Assembly (NCBI RefSeq): GCF_010365285.1
Contig: NZ_CP048286.1
Span: 5,754,001 to 5,818,000 of the forward strand
Origin: Paenibacillus rhizovicinus
Lineage (GTDB): Bacteria > Bacillota > Bacilli > Paenibacillales > Paenibacillaceae
Direction of reading: 5' to 3'
Length of the DNA: 64,000 bases
Positions 1-8,220 of the stretch are shown here, one piece after another. Each line of letters starts with the position of its first letter. Position 1 is the first letter of the stretch. Under the pieces are notes generated by a model, which saw nothing but the letters and a program-made list of their open reading frames with translations, was not told the DNA's origin and did no database searches. The position numbers and the translations under genes were made by a program.

Positions 1-1212
1 GCCGTGCTCGAGAAGCTTGCCGATATCAAAATCTCCATGCACTGCTGGCAGGGCGACGACGTCCGCGGCTTTCTGAATAATGATCAAGCGCTTACAGGAG
101 GCATCTCCGTAACGGGCAACTATCCGGGCGCCGCAAGCACGCCGGCGGAGCTTCGCTCCGATTTGGAGAAAGCGTTCTCGCTCATTCCGGGCAAGCACAA
201 AGTGAATCTGCATGCTATCTATGCGGATACGGACGAGAAAGTGGAGCTGGATCAGCTGCAGCCGAAGCATTTCGAGAAATGGGTAGCTTGGGCGCAAGAA
301 CAAGGCCTTGGCCTCGATTTCAATCCGACATGCTTCTCGCACGAGAAGTCGGCCGACGGCTTCACGCTGAGCCATCCGGATCCGGCCATTCGCCAATTCT
401 GGATCGACCATTGCAAAGCATCCCGGAAGATCGGCGCTTACTTCGGCGAGCAGCTCGGACAAACCTGCGTGACGAACGTGTGGATTCCGGACGGCTTCAA
501 GGACGTGCCGGTCGACCGTCTGGCGCCGCGCCAGCGTTTGAAGGATGCGCTCGACGAAGTATTCGCGGAAGAGCTGAACCCTGCGCATCACCTCGATGCG
601 GTCGAGAGCAAACTGTTCGGTCTCGGTTCCGAGGCGTACGTGGTCGGTTCCCACGAGTTCTACATGGGCTACGGCATTGCCAACAACAAACTGATCTGTC
701 TGGATGCGGGCCATTTCCATCCGACGGAAGTCATCTCGAATAAACTGTCCTCCTTGTCCCTGTTCGCCGACGGCATCCTGCTCCACGTGAGCCGGCCAAT
801 GCGCTGGGACAGCGATCACGTCGTCACGCTGGACGACGAGCTGATCGATATCGGGCGCGAGCTCGTGCGCGGCGATCTGCTGGGCAAAACCCATATCGGC
901 CTGGACTTCTTCGATGCCAGCATCAATCGCGTCGCGGCTTGGGTCATCGGCACGCGCAACACGATCAAAGCGCTGCTTCGCGGCTTCTTGGATCCGGTTG
1001 AAGAGCTTCGCAAAGCCGAGCTGGCGTTCGACTTCACGACGCGCCTCGCGCTGCAGGAAGAGTTCAAGTCCTATCCGTTCGGCGCGGTATGGGATTACTA
1101 TTGCGCCAAGCATGGCGTGCCGGTTCGCGAAGCGTGGCTGGCCGAAGTGAAAACGTACGAGCAAGACGTGCTGCTGAAGCGCGGTGCGGAAGCCGCCGTG
1201 GCGAAGAATTAG
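1..1212 (+). CDS. rhaA: L-rhamnose isomerase, 5' end cut by window edge
   Basis: The reading frame is open from base 1 to the TAG at 1210-1212 (403 codons visible). RhaA proteins are about 420 residues, so roughly 15 N-terminal residues lie outside the window and the GTG at 4 is unlikely to be the true start. The protein is recognisable from conserved RhaA stretches such as the N-terminal SMHCWQGDD, and [21 protein letters not shown] and [13 protein letters not shown] further on; the acidic and histidine residues in these blocks fit the metal-dependent isomerase site. RhaA converts L-rhamnose to L-rhamnulose in the cytoplasm. The next gene encodes rhamnulokinase and a DeoR regulator follows, so this is the distal part of a rhamnose catabolic operon. 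Identification is firm; only the start is missing. Confidence 0.95.
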   Translation, partial: AVLEKLADIKISMHCWQGDDVRGFLNNDQALTGGISVTGNYPGAASTPAELRSDLEKAFSLIPGKHKVNLHAIYADTDEKVELDQLQPKHFEKWVAWAQEQGLGLDFNPTCFSHEKSADGFTLSHPDPAIRQFWIDHCKASRKIGAYFGEQLGQTCVTNVWIPDGFKDVPVDRLAPRQRLKDALDEVFAEELNPAHHLDAVESKLFGLGSEAYVVGSHEFYMGYGIANNKLICLDAGHFHPTEVISNKLSSLSLFADGILLHVSRPMRWDSDHVVTLDDELIDIGRELVRGDLLGKTHIGLDFFDASINRVAAWVIGTRNTIKALLRGFLDPVEELRKAELAFDFTTRLALQEEFKSYPFGAVWDYYCAKHGVPVREAWLAEVKTYEQDVLLKRGAEAAVAKN

Positions 1213-1233
1213 CACCCGGCCGAAGCAGAAGCT

Positions 1234-1266
1234 GCCGCTGCGGATACGTCCGCGGCGGTTTGTTTT
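1234..1266 (+). terminator. Terminator-like hairpin between rhaA and rhaB
   Basis: An 11-bp GC-rich stem (1234-1244 with 1249-1259, one mismatch, loop TACG) is followed by TTTGTTTT. It lies 22 bases after the rhaA stop and about 80 bases before the rhaB start. The U-tract is interrupted, so it may act as a partial terminator or a 3' stabiliser that lowers rhaB relative to rhaA. Confidence 0.55.
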
Positions 1267-1344
1267 ATGCGGCGTGCGGGCGGATGTCTTGTCTTGTCAT
1301 TCCAGCGTCATTCCAGCAAAGACGAACGTATAGGAGGATTTCCT

Positions 1345-2817
1345 TTGCCCAGCATATTGGCTTACGACCTTGGGGCAAGCAGCGGCAGAGCGCTGCTTGG
1401 CCGTTTGAATAACCGTACGATCGAGGTGGAGGAAATCCATCGTTTCGGCAATGATCCCGTGGCGATCGGCGACCGCCTGCAATGGGACATTCTGCGTATC
1501 TATCACGACATCAAGCAAGGACTGTTGAAAGCGAAGCATGCCGGCGAGACGCCGAGCAGCCTGGCGATCGATTCCTGGGCCGTTGACTTCGGCTTTATCG
1601 GCCGAAACGGCGAGCTGCTCGGCAATCCCTACCACTATCGCGACCGCCATACCGACGGCGTGATGGAGCGGACGATGGCCAGGCTGACGCCGGAACGAAT
1701 CTTCGGACGGAGCGGCATTCAGTTCCTGCCGTTCAATACGATCTATCAGCTGGCTGCCTTGAAGGAAGCGGATTCGCCGCTGCTGGAGCAGGCCGAACAC
1801 TTCCTGATGATCCCGGATCTGCTTCGCTACTTCCTGACGGGCGAGATGTTCAGCGAATTCTCGAACGCGACGACGACGCAGCTGTATAACCCGATTCAGG
1901 GCGGCTGGGACGCGGAATTGCTTGGCGATATCGGCATATCGCCGGCGCTGTTCGGAACCGTCGTTCAGCCGGGAACGCGAGTCGGGCAGACGCGGGCATC
2001 GCTTACGGAAGAGCTGGGTATCGGAACGATTCCGGTGTACGCGGTCGCCGAGCACGATACGGGCGCGGCGGTTGCCGCGGTTCCGGCGCTCGAGCGGGAT
2101 TTCGCCTACTTAAGCTGCGGCACGTGGTCCTTGATGGGGACGGAAGTCGACCGCCCGATCATGGGCGAATTGGCGCAGGAGCTGAACTTCACGAACGAAG
2201 GCGGCGTCGGTGGCACGTTCCGGCTGCTGAAGAACATCATGGGCCTGTGGATTCTTCAGGAGACCCGCAGGACGTGGGAGAAAGAAGGACTTTCGTTCGG
2301 CTTCCCCGAGCTTGTGGCGCTTGCGGAGAAGGCGCCGGCGTTCCAGACGTTCATCGATCCGGACGATCCGATGTTCCTGCATCCAGGCGACATGCCGTCC
2401 CGCATTGCGAAATATTGCGCCGACACGGGACAGCGCGCGCCGCAGACGCCGGGCGAAACGGTGCGCTGCATACTCGAAAGCCTTGCGTTGAAATACCGTT
2501 ATGTGCTTGAATTAACGGAGCGCCTCTCGGGCAAGAGCTTCAGCGGTCTCCATATGGTCGGCGGCGGCATTCAGAACGTGCTGCTGTGCCAGTGGGCGGC
2601 GAACGCGATCGGCAAGCCGGTCTGGGCCGGGCCGGTAGAAGGCAGCGCATTAGGTAATCTGGTCGTCCAATGGATCGCGCAGGGCGAGCTTTCGGATATT
2701 TGGGAAGCGCGCAAGGTCATTCGCGAATCGTTCCCGGTCACGGTCTACGAGCCGCGGGACGGAGCGCAGTGGGAAGAAGCGTACGGCAAGTTCCGCGCAT
2801 TGGCGGGCATTTCATAA
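1345..2817 (+). CDS. rhaB: Rhamnulokinase
   Basis: This FGGY-family sugar kinase of 490 residues phosphorylates L-rhamnulose to L-rhamnulose-1-phosphate. The N-terminal phosphate-binding signature AYDLGASSGRA is seen at residues 5-15, followed by the family blocks SWAVDFGFI and LSCGTWSLMG and the C-terminal ADP-site motif GGGIQN. The start is taken as TTG at 1345 because TAGGAGG lies 8 bases before it and RhaB proteins normally begin only a few residues before the AYDLG motif; an in-frame ATG at 1267 would add 26 residues of non-family sequence. It follows rhaA across a hairpin and precedes a DeoR regulator by 31 bases. The rhamnulose-1-phosphate aldolase that would complete the pathway is not in the window. 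Confidence 0.93.
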   Translation: MPSILAYDLGASSGRALLGRLNNRTIEVEEIHRFGNDPVAIGDRLQWDILRIYHDIKQGLLKAKHAGETPSSLAIDSWAVDFGFIGRNGELLGNPYHYRDRHTDGVMERTMARLTPERIFGRSGIQFLPFNTIYQLAALKEADSPLLEQAEHFLMIPDLLRYFLTGEMFSEFSNATTTQLYNPIQGGWDAELLGDIGISPALFGTVVQPGTRVGQTRASLTEELGIGTIPVYAVAEHDTGAAVAAVPALERDFAYLSCGTWSLMGTEVDRPIMGELAQELNFTNEGGVGGTFRLLKNIMGLWILQETRRTWEKEGLSFGFPELVALAEKAPAFQTFIDPDDPMFLHPGDMPSRIAKYCADTGQRAPQTPGETVRCILESLALKYRYVLELTERLSGKSFSGLHMVGGGIQNVLLCQWAANAIGKPVWAGPVEGSALGNLVVQWIAQGELSDIWEARKVIRESFPVTVYEPRDGAQWEEAYGKFRALAGIS

Positions 2818-2848
2818 TCGAACACGCAGAAAGAGGAAGAGGTTGACT

Positions 2849-3613
2849 ATGCTGGTTGCAGAACGCTATGAGAAAATCGTTGGGCTGGTAAACGAACGCG
2901 GCAGCATCCGTGTAACGGAGCTGAGCGAGCTGTGCCGGGTGACGGAAGAAACGATCCGCCGCGATTTGGACCGGCTTGAGCAGGCCGGCCGGCTCCGCCG
3001 TTCTCATGGCGGCGCGGTGAGCGTGAAGGATGCGCCTTCGCAGCCGGAAATTCCGTATGCGGAACGCGAAATTACCCATGCGGAAGAGAAGCGGCGCATT
3101 GCCGAGGAAGCGGTGAAGCTGATCCGTCCGAAGGACCGCATCCTGCTGGATGCCAGCTCGACCGCTTGGTATATGGCAACGATCCTGCCGGATCTGCCGC
3201 TGACCGTGCTGACGAATTCCATTAAAGTGGCGATGGAGCTGAGCGGCAAAGAGCGCATCGAGGTCATTTCCACGGGCGGCACGCTTGCGCAGCGTTCGTT
3301 GTCTTACGTCGGTCCGCTCGCGGAGCGGTCGCTTGACGCGTATCACGTCGACAAGGTGTTCTTCTCCTGCAAAGGCGTGCATCTGGAGCGCGGCATAAGC
3401 GAATCCAACGAGCTGCAGGCGCGCATCAAGCAGAAAATGCTCGGCATGGCCGACGATATCGTCCTGCTGGCCGACGCCAGCAAATTCGGCGTCCAGGCGT
3501 TTACGCACGTGGCGGAGCTCGGCGAGGTGCATCGCATCATCACCGACCGCCGCGTGCCGCAGGAGACGCTCGGCGCATTGGCGGAGCGGTCGATTTCGGT
3601 AAGCGTCGTATGA
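2849..3613 (+). CDS. DeoR-family transcriptional regulator, likely of rhamnose genes
   Basis: This protein of 254 residues has an N-terminal DeoR helix-turn-helix (residues about 1-57: RYEKIVGLVNERG, VTELSELCRVTEETIRRDL) and a C-terminal DeoR sensor domain with the family markers LDASST, TNS, STGGTL and FFSCKGV. DeoR regulators usually repress sugar catabolic operons and are relieved by a phosphorylated sugar. The ATG at 2849 is preferred over the TTG at 2843 because AGAGGAAGAGG ends 6 bases before it. It is the last gene of the rhaA-rhaB cluster and is followed by a terminator, so control of rhamnose use is the simplest inference; this is contextual. Confidence 0.85.
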   Translation: MLVAERYEKIVGLVNERGSIRVTELSELCRVTEETIRRDLDRLEQAGRLRRSHGGAVSVKDAPSQPEIPYAEREITHAEEKRRIAEEAVKLIRPKDRILLDASSTAWYMATILPDLPLTVLTNSIKVAMELSGKERIEVISTGGTLAQRSLSYVGPLAERSLDAYHVDKVFFSCKGVHLERGISESNELQARIKQKMLGMADDIVLLADASKFGVQAFTHVAELGEVHRIITDRRVPQETLGALAERSISVSVV

Positions 3614-3754
3614 CGAAGAAGCGTTGCGGGTGATCATACGCCCTATCGGTCGAAGAGTCGTTTCGTCAAATGCCGGTTCTAAGGTTGAGCGGCGAATGCA
3701 TTCGGCGATAGCGCCGGCGAGCAACGGCGGATGTTATACGGCGGCGGAACGATA

Positions 3755-3790
3755 AAAAGGGATGAAGCGCATGCCCTTCATCCCTTTTTC
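3755..3790. terminator. Bidirectional terminator between the DeoR gene and the GH16 gene
   Basis: A perfect 14-bp stem (3755-3768 with 3777-3790) has A-rich 5' and T-rich 3' flanks. It works as an intrinsic terminator on both strands and sits between two convergent genes. Confidence 0.85.
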
Positions 3791-3808
3791 GCTTGCTCGC
3801 ATGGACGG

Positions 3809-4663
3809 TTACTTGCTTACATAGACGCGGAAATAATCAAGGCTGAGCTTCGCCGGGAACGTGGCCGAAGTCGGTTCGGCGTTCGGGCCGCCGCCGATCG
3901 CCAAGTTGATGATGACCTGAGGCGGCGGGCCGAACCATTTGAATTTGGTGCTCTTCACCTTCGTGTCATCGACCCATTTCTCGATCAGGCCTTCCTTCCA
4001 GATCAGCGTGTACGTATGGTAATCGGCCGAGAAATCGGTGCCCGGATGCCATATTCCTTTCGTGTCCGTGACCTTGAAGGTATCGACGCTTGCTCCGGCG
4101 CCATGGTCGTAGCCGGTCCAGTCGTAAACGTTCTGCTTCTCGGAGTTGAAGAATTCGAAAATATCGATTTCGGAATCGGTCGAACCCTCTCCGCCGGGCG
4201 AATACATCCAGAAGGCCGGCCAAGTTCCGGCGCCGTTCGGAATTTTGGCGCGCAGCTGGAAGATATAGGTCTTGCCCTTCGAAGGGCTGAACGTTTCTTT
4301 CGTGGCGATTTGTCCGCTGCTGATACCGCCTTGCTTGACTCCGCCAAGATTCGCGAGTGCCGTCAAATCCAAGGAATTGGCGGTCAGTACATGGTTGGTC
4401 GCGTTGATCGGCTGATAGATCTGCCATTCATTGTTGATGACGATCGTGCCGGCGATGCCGTACGGATTGAAATCTTTCGAGAGCGCGTCCAAACTGTTCA
4501 CCTTGCGTTTCGTGCCGAACGAGTAGTCTTTGTAGAGCTTATAGCCCGACAGGCTCGGTCCTCGATACTTGGCATCGGCAGCGTTATCGCAGCCGACAAG
4601 CAGGACGGTCGCCATCAGGGCCGCCATAATGAGCTGAAACGCAGGTTTGATCTTTCCGGTCAT
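3809..4663 (-). CDS. Secreted GH16 beta-glucanase lipoprotein
   Basis: This 284-residue protein starts with a lipoprotein signal peptide: positive N-terminus, hydrophobic run, and lipobox LVGC with the modified Cys at residue 25. The rest matches glycoside hydrolase family 16. The catalytic signature EIDIFE (residues 165-170) supplies nucleophile Glu165, assisting Asp167 and acid/base Glu170, and is preceded by the GTWPAFWM block and followed by the FHTY-like DYHTYTLIWKEG. GH16 members cleave beta-1,3, beta-1,3-1,4 or related glucans and galactans; the exact substrate cannot be told from sequence alone. An AACAGGAGC ribosome site precedes the start. The gene is monocistronic, convergent with the rhamnose cluster and shares a bidirectional terminator with it. 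Its 5' side opens into a long repeat-rich intergenic region. Confidence 0.9.
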   Translation of the reverse strand: MTGKIKPAFQLIMAALMATVLLVGCDNAADAKYRGPSLSGYKLYKDYSFGTKRKVNSLDALSKDFNPYGIAGTIVINNEWQIYQPINATNHVLTANSLDLTALANLGGVKQGGISSGQIATKETFSPSKGKTYIFQLRAKIPNGAGTWPAFWMYSPGGEGSTDSEIDIFEFFNSEKQNVYDWTGYDHGAGASVDTFKVTDTKGIWHPGTDFSADYHTYTLIWKEGLIEKWVDDTKVKSTKFKWFGPPPQVIINLAIGGGPNAEPTSATFPAKLSLDYFRVYVSK

Positions 4664-4800
4664 GTCGTTTGCTCCTGTTCATAGTAGGATTTATACGGTC
4701 AACGATTGCTGAAAGCTAATGTTGCGGACTGCAAACCGGAGCTATGCCGTTTCCTGAGCTGTGCTAGTGTTGATACCTGAACAGAACGGGTGCTGAGCCG

Positions 4801-5040
4801 ATGCTGCCGACCCCTAACAAATGGTGCCGACATCTAACGAATGCTGCCGACATCTAACGAATGCTGCCGACACCAAACGAATGGTGCCACCACCTGACGC
4901 ATGCTGCCACCACCTGACGCATGCTGCCGACACCAAACGAATGGTGCCACCACCTGACGCATGCTGCCGACACCAAACGAATGGTGCCACCACCAAACGA
5001 ATGGTGCCACCACCTGACGCATGCTGCCACCACCTAACGA
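4801..5040. repeat. 12 x 20 bp tandem array
   Basis: Twelve contiguous units with an exact 20-bp period begin at 4801, 4821 and so on to 5021. Units are variants of ATG-C/G-TGCC-G/A-C-C/A followed by CTAACGA, CCAAACGA or CTGACGC. Two main unit types alternate. Because 20 is not a multiple of three the array cannot encode a repeated peptide in one frame, and there are no spacers, so it is not a CRISPR array. Its CTAACGAAT core is shared with the half-sites of the adjoining 195-bp element, which begins inside the last unit. Confidence 0.95.
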
Positions 5041-5228
5041 ATCCCACGAGCCTTATTTGGTCAAAACACATCGTTTTAAATTTCTAACGAATTCCACGAG
5101 CGCTATTTCCTGCAAAAGCCCGCCATTCAGCCTGTTTTCGCGTATTCCCCATGTCATAACGACGCTGAAGTTCGTTAGAACAAATTTGCATCGATTTTCG
5201 AGCATATAAGCACGATACGATTCGTTAG
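5034..5228. repeat. Four-armed dispersed element, copy A (195 bp)
   Basis: Half-sites of the form CTAACGAATCC, 7 variable bases, then CTTATT start at 5034 and 5084 on the plus strand, and end (inverted) at 5178 and 5228. The outer-to-inner spacing is 50 bp on both sides and the inner pair spans 95 bp. Copies B (23114-23308) and C (32863-33058) have the same architecture. No open frame of note lies inside it. Function is unknown. Confidence 0.85.
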
Positions 5229-5290
5229 CCGTAGACAGAGCGATTCAGATTCATAGGCATGGTTGGGGACATCGACACTGTCACGTCCCG

Positions 5291-5420
5291 CCACCGCCAA
5301 GGCCGCCGCCAACCGCCACCGCCCTCCGCCACCGCCAAGGCCACCGCCAAGGCCACCGCCCACCGCCACCGCCCTCCGCCACCGCCAAGGCCACCGCCAA
5401 GGCCACCGCCCACCGCCACC
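5291..5420. repeat. CCACCGCCAAGG low-complexity repeat with exact 50-bp duplication
   Basis: The block 5321-5370 is repeated without change at 5371-5420 and is preceded by a degenerate partial unit. It is built of GCCACC and GCCAAG hexamers, so long open frames appear on both strands; none has a ribosome site or a family resemblance. The following stretch to 5737 (about 320 bases) shows no gene or signal that I can support. Confidence 0.85.
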
Positions 5421-5737
5421 AACATTCACCAAAGGCCATGACGGACAGCGGGTCGAAGCACTGCAATGTCACCGCGCTTCTCAGTCCAATCCATTCCTAA
5501 TCATCTTGTCGTTCCATCGCGTAAGCCCCCGATTACGACCACTAAGTAAATACAATACGCTTTATGAAGGAACTATCCTGCTTGTTCGAGACGATCTTTC
5601 TTTACGATCTGCGATTTCTCGGCCGGTTGCTTTATTTCTCAATCCGTTGCTCTTCATCCCGCTCAAAGATCGCGATCATAACGGAACGGCAGCAGCAGAA
5701 CGCCGCGCCTATTTTTACGGAAGCGGCGGATTATGTA

Positions 5738-5767
5738 TTGTCAACATGTCTGACAACCTGATAAAAT
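5738..5767 (+). promoter_or_regulatory. Candidate promoter of lutABC
   Basis: TTGTCA (-35, 5738-5743) and TAAAAT (-10, 5762-5767) are separated by 18 bases. This is the best sigma-A-like site upstream of lutA; the transcript would start near 5775 and carry the 39-bp repeats in its leader. Confidence 0.6.
5747..5755. promoter_or_regulatory. Candidate FadR-type operator in the lut promoter
   Basis: The palindrome TGTC-T-GACA lies between the -35 and -10 boxes. FadR-subfamily regulators bind short palindromes with a GT...AC core, and such a regulator is encoded at 8995-9702. Binding here would block RNA polymerase. The assignment is inference from position and symmetry. Confidence 0.45.
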
Positions 5768-5786
5768 GATAATCATAGATCACCCC

Positions 5787-5944
5787 TGGTCGCGAACGTT
5801 GTTCGCTGCTCGGGTATGCAACCTGCCCTGGTCGCGACATATCGCTGCTCGGGTATGCAACCTACCCTGGTCGCGACATATCGCTGCTCGGGCATGCAAC
5901 CTACCTTGGTCGCGACATATCGCTGCTCGGGTATGCAACCTACT
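5787..5944 (+). repeat. 39-bp tandem repeats in the lutA leader
   Basis: Units starting at 5829, 5868 and 5907 (period 39) are nearly identical; a more divergent 42-bp unit starts at 5787 and a partial unit follows. The period equals 13 codons and the frame is open into lutA, so a start at 5816 would add three copies of a 13-residue repeat beginning MQP and ending RCSG to LutA. Confidence 0.9.
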
Positions 5945-5965
5945 TGGAGAGAGGTGCCGGATACC

Positions 5966-6694
5966 GTGAAAGTGTCCTTGTTTATTACTTGTTTGAGCGA
6001 TGCGCTGTACCCTCGCGTCGGGGAAGCGATGGTGCGTCTGCTAGCGAAATACGGCGTCACGCTGGAATTTCCGACCGTGCAAACCTGCTGCGGTCAGCCT
6101 GCGTTCAACAGCGGCTACTGGAAAGAAGCGCGCGAAACGGCGAGCACGATCATCGCGGCGTTCGAGCATGCCGACTTTGTCATTTCGCCGTCGGGTTCCT
6201 GCACCGGCATGATTCATCATTATCCGAAGCTGTTCGAGAACGACCCCGTCATGCTGGCGAAAGCGCTTAAGCTCCAGGAGAAATCGTACGAATTCTCGCA
6301 GTTTCTCGTCCAGGTGCTGGGCGTAACCGACGTCGGCGCGCATTTCCCGCACAAGGTGACATACCATCCTTCGTGTCACGGCAGCCGGTTGCTCGGCGTG
6401 AAGGAAGAGCCGCTCATGCTGATGGAGCAAGTGGACGGCATGGAGCTGATCCCGCTTCCGTTCGCCAACGATTGCTGCGGGTTCGGCGGTACGTTCGCGG
6501 TCAAGATGTCCGATATTTCGGGCGCGATGGTGACGGAGAAGACCGACCACGTGCTGGAGACCGAAGCCGAAGTGCTCGTCGGGCTCGACATGGCATGCCT
6601 GATGAACATTGCGGGCAATTTGCGTTATCGCGACAAGCCGGTGCGCGTCATGCATCTGGCGGAACTTCTATATGAAGGAGTGAAGGGCGCATGA
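5966..6694 (+). CDS. lutA: Lactate utilisation protein A (Cys-rich CCG-domain subunit)
   Basis: This 242-residue protein matches LutA/YkgE, the two-CCG-domain subunit of the LutABC complex that oxidises L-lactate to pyruvate in the cytoplasm. Two cysteine-rich CCG modules are visible: TCCGQPAFNSGYW near residue 38 and DCCGFGGTFAVK near residue 175, with additional Cys in SGSCTGM and HPSCHGSR; these probably bind an iron-sulfur or related redox centre. GTG at 5966 is chosen because GGAGAGAGG precedes it and it gives the usual length (about 240) and the usual N-terminus KVSLFITCLSD. Earlier in-frame ATGs at 5816-5932 would add a 13-residue tandem repeat. The stop overlaps the lutB start (ATGA), indicating translational coupling. 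Confidence 0.93.
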   Translation: MKVSLFITCLSDALYPRVGEAMVRLLAKYGVTLEFPTVQTCCGQPAFNSGYWKEARETASTIIAAFEHADFVISPSGSCTGMIHHYPKLFENDPVMLAKALKLQEKSYEFSQFLVQVLGVTDVGAHFPHKVTYHPSCHGSRLLGVKEEPLMLMEQVDGMELIPLPFANDCCGFGGTFAVKMSDISGAMVTEKTDHVLETEAEVLVGLDMACLMNIAGNLRYRDKPVRVMHLAELLYEGVKGA

Positions 6695-8220
6695 GCGGAA
6701 CGGGAACGCATGCTGGCGGGGCGACCGTCAAGGAGCGCGCGGAGCTGGCGCTGAATAACGATTTTCTGCGGAAAGCGGTCAAATTCACGACGGAGCGCCT
6801 GCGCAGCGGCAAGGAAAACGCGGCAGCCGATCACGGCAACTGGGACGATTGGCGCGAACGCGGACGGCAGATCCGTTTGCATACGATCGCGCATTTGGAT
6901 TATTATTTGAATTTGTTCGCGGACAACGCGCGGGCGAACGGCGTGCACGTGCATTTTGCGGATACGGCGGCGGATGCCGTGAAGATTTCGCTGGACATCG
7001 CGAAGCATGCGGAAGCGAAGACGGTCGTGAAATCGAAGTCGATGGTGACCGAGGAGCTGCATCTTAACCATGCGCTCGAGGGAATCGGCGTCGAAGCGAT
7101 CGAGACGGACCTCGGCGAATATATCATTCAGTTGGCAGGCGAGACGCCGTCGCATATTATCATTCCGGCGATTCACAAGAACCGTTACCAGATCGCGGAG
7201 CTGCTGTCGGCCGACGCTGGCGAGACGCTGGCGCCGGATACGCAGGTGCTGGCGGGCTTCGTGCGCCGCAAGCTGCGGGAGAAATTCCTGGAAGCGGACA
7301 TCGGCATGACCGGCTGCAATTTCGCCATAGCCGAGACGGGCTCGATGGTGTTGTTCGAGAACGAAGGCAATGCCCGGATGGTAACGACGGTGCCGAAAAC
7401 GCAAATTACGCTCATGGGCATGGAACGCATCATCCCGTCCTTCGCGGACTTGGAAGTGATGGCGACGCTGCTGCCGCGTTCGGCCACGGGCCAGAAGCTG
7501 ACGGTGTACATGTCCGGCATTACCGGACCGCGCCGCGCAGTCGATGCCGACGGACCGGAAGAGATGCACATCATCATCGTGGACAACGGACGCTCGCTTC
7601 AGCTGGGGGATCCGGAATTCCAAGAGCTGCTGAATTGCATCCGCTGCGGCGCGTGCTTGAACGCCTGCCCGGTGTACCGCCATATCGGCGGCCATGCCTA
7701 CGGCGGTACGTACAGCGGACCGATCGGCGCGGTGCTGACCCCGGCGCTGAAGAAGAACGTCGCGGAATGGGACGATATCGCGAATGCTTCGAGTCTGTGC
7801 GGGGCCTGCTATGAAGCCTGCCCGGTGAAGATTCCGCTGCATGAGATGCTGATCTACCTCCGCCGGCGCAAGCTGGAAGCAGGACGAGGCGACAAGCTGG
7901 AAGCGCTCGGGATGAAAGGCTTCGCGGCCGTCATGTCCAATGCGAAGCGGTACGGCGCCGCGGTCAAGCTCGGTCAGCTCGGCCAGAAGCTCGTCGTTCG
8001 CGACGGGGGCATCCGGTTGAAGATCGGCCCGCTGAAAGGCTGGAACACGTACCGCGTGGCGCCGAGTTTGCCGAAGCAATCGTTCCGCCAGCAGTGGAAG
8101 ACGATGGAAGAAGAGATCCGGCATGGACTGCAGGACATGGATCCGGCCATGAAGGACCGGATGGAACAGATCGTGAAAGACCGCGCGGCGGGCAAAGGAG
8201 GTCACGGGCATCATGGCTAA
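6691..8220 (+). CDS. lutB: Lactate utilisation protein B (iron-sulfur subunit)
   Basis: This 509-residue LutB/YkgF-type protein carries an N-terminal LUD domain and two ferredoxin-like cluster motifs: CxxCxxCxxxCP at Cys316, 319, 322 and 326, and CGACxxxCP at Cys370, 373 and 377. It probably passes electrons from lactate within the LutABC complex. The start codon overlaps the lutA stop by 4 bases and its 3' end overlaps lutC by 8 bases, so the three genes are translated as a unit. Length agrees with the family (about 470-510). The high-GC codon pattern leaves a 677-codon open frame on the other strand, which is a shadow. Confidence 0.93.
   Translation: MSGTGTHAGGATVKERAELALNNDFLRKAVKFTTERLRSGKENAAADHGNWDDWRERGRQIRLHTIAHLDYYLNLFADNARANGVHVHFADTAADAVKISLDIAKHAEAKTVVKSKSMVTEELHLNHALEGIGVEAIETDLGEYIIQLAGETPSHIIIPAIHKNRYQIAELLSADAGETLAPDTQVLAGFVRRKLREKFLEADIGMTGCNFAIAETGSMVLFENEGNARMVTTVPKTQITLMGMERIIPSFADLEVMATLLPRSATGQKLTVYMSGITGPRRAVDADGPEEMHIIIVDNGRSLQLGDPEFQELLNCIRCGACLNACPVYRHIGGHAYGGTYSGPIGAVLTPALKKNVAEWDDIANASSLCGACYEACPVKIPLHEMLIYLRRRKLEAGRGDKLEALGMKGFAAVMSNAKRYGAAVKLGQLGQKLVVRDGGIRLKIGPLKGWNTYRVAPSLPKQSFRQQWKTMEEEIRHGLQDMDPAMKDRMEQIVKDRAAGKGGHGHHG

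Noticed and set aside
3731-4684. 317-codon plus-strand frame opposite the GH16 gene
   Set aside because: The minus strand has signal peptide, lipobox and GH16 catalytic motif; the plus frame has none and would run through the terminator.
4801-5040. CRISPR-like array
   Set aside because: Units are contiguous 20-bp repeats without unique spacers, and no cas gene is near.
5564-5761. 65-codon frame upstream of the lut promoter
   Set aside because: Weak ribosome site, no domain, and the predicted lut promoter lies within it.
5263-5769. 168-codon frame through the CCACCG repeats
   Set aside because: Poly-Pro/Arg translation of a low-complexity repeat; all frames are open there for the same reason.
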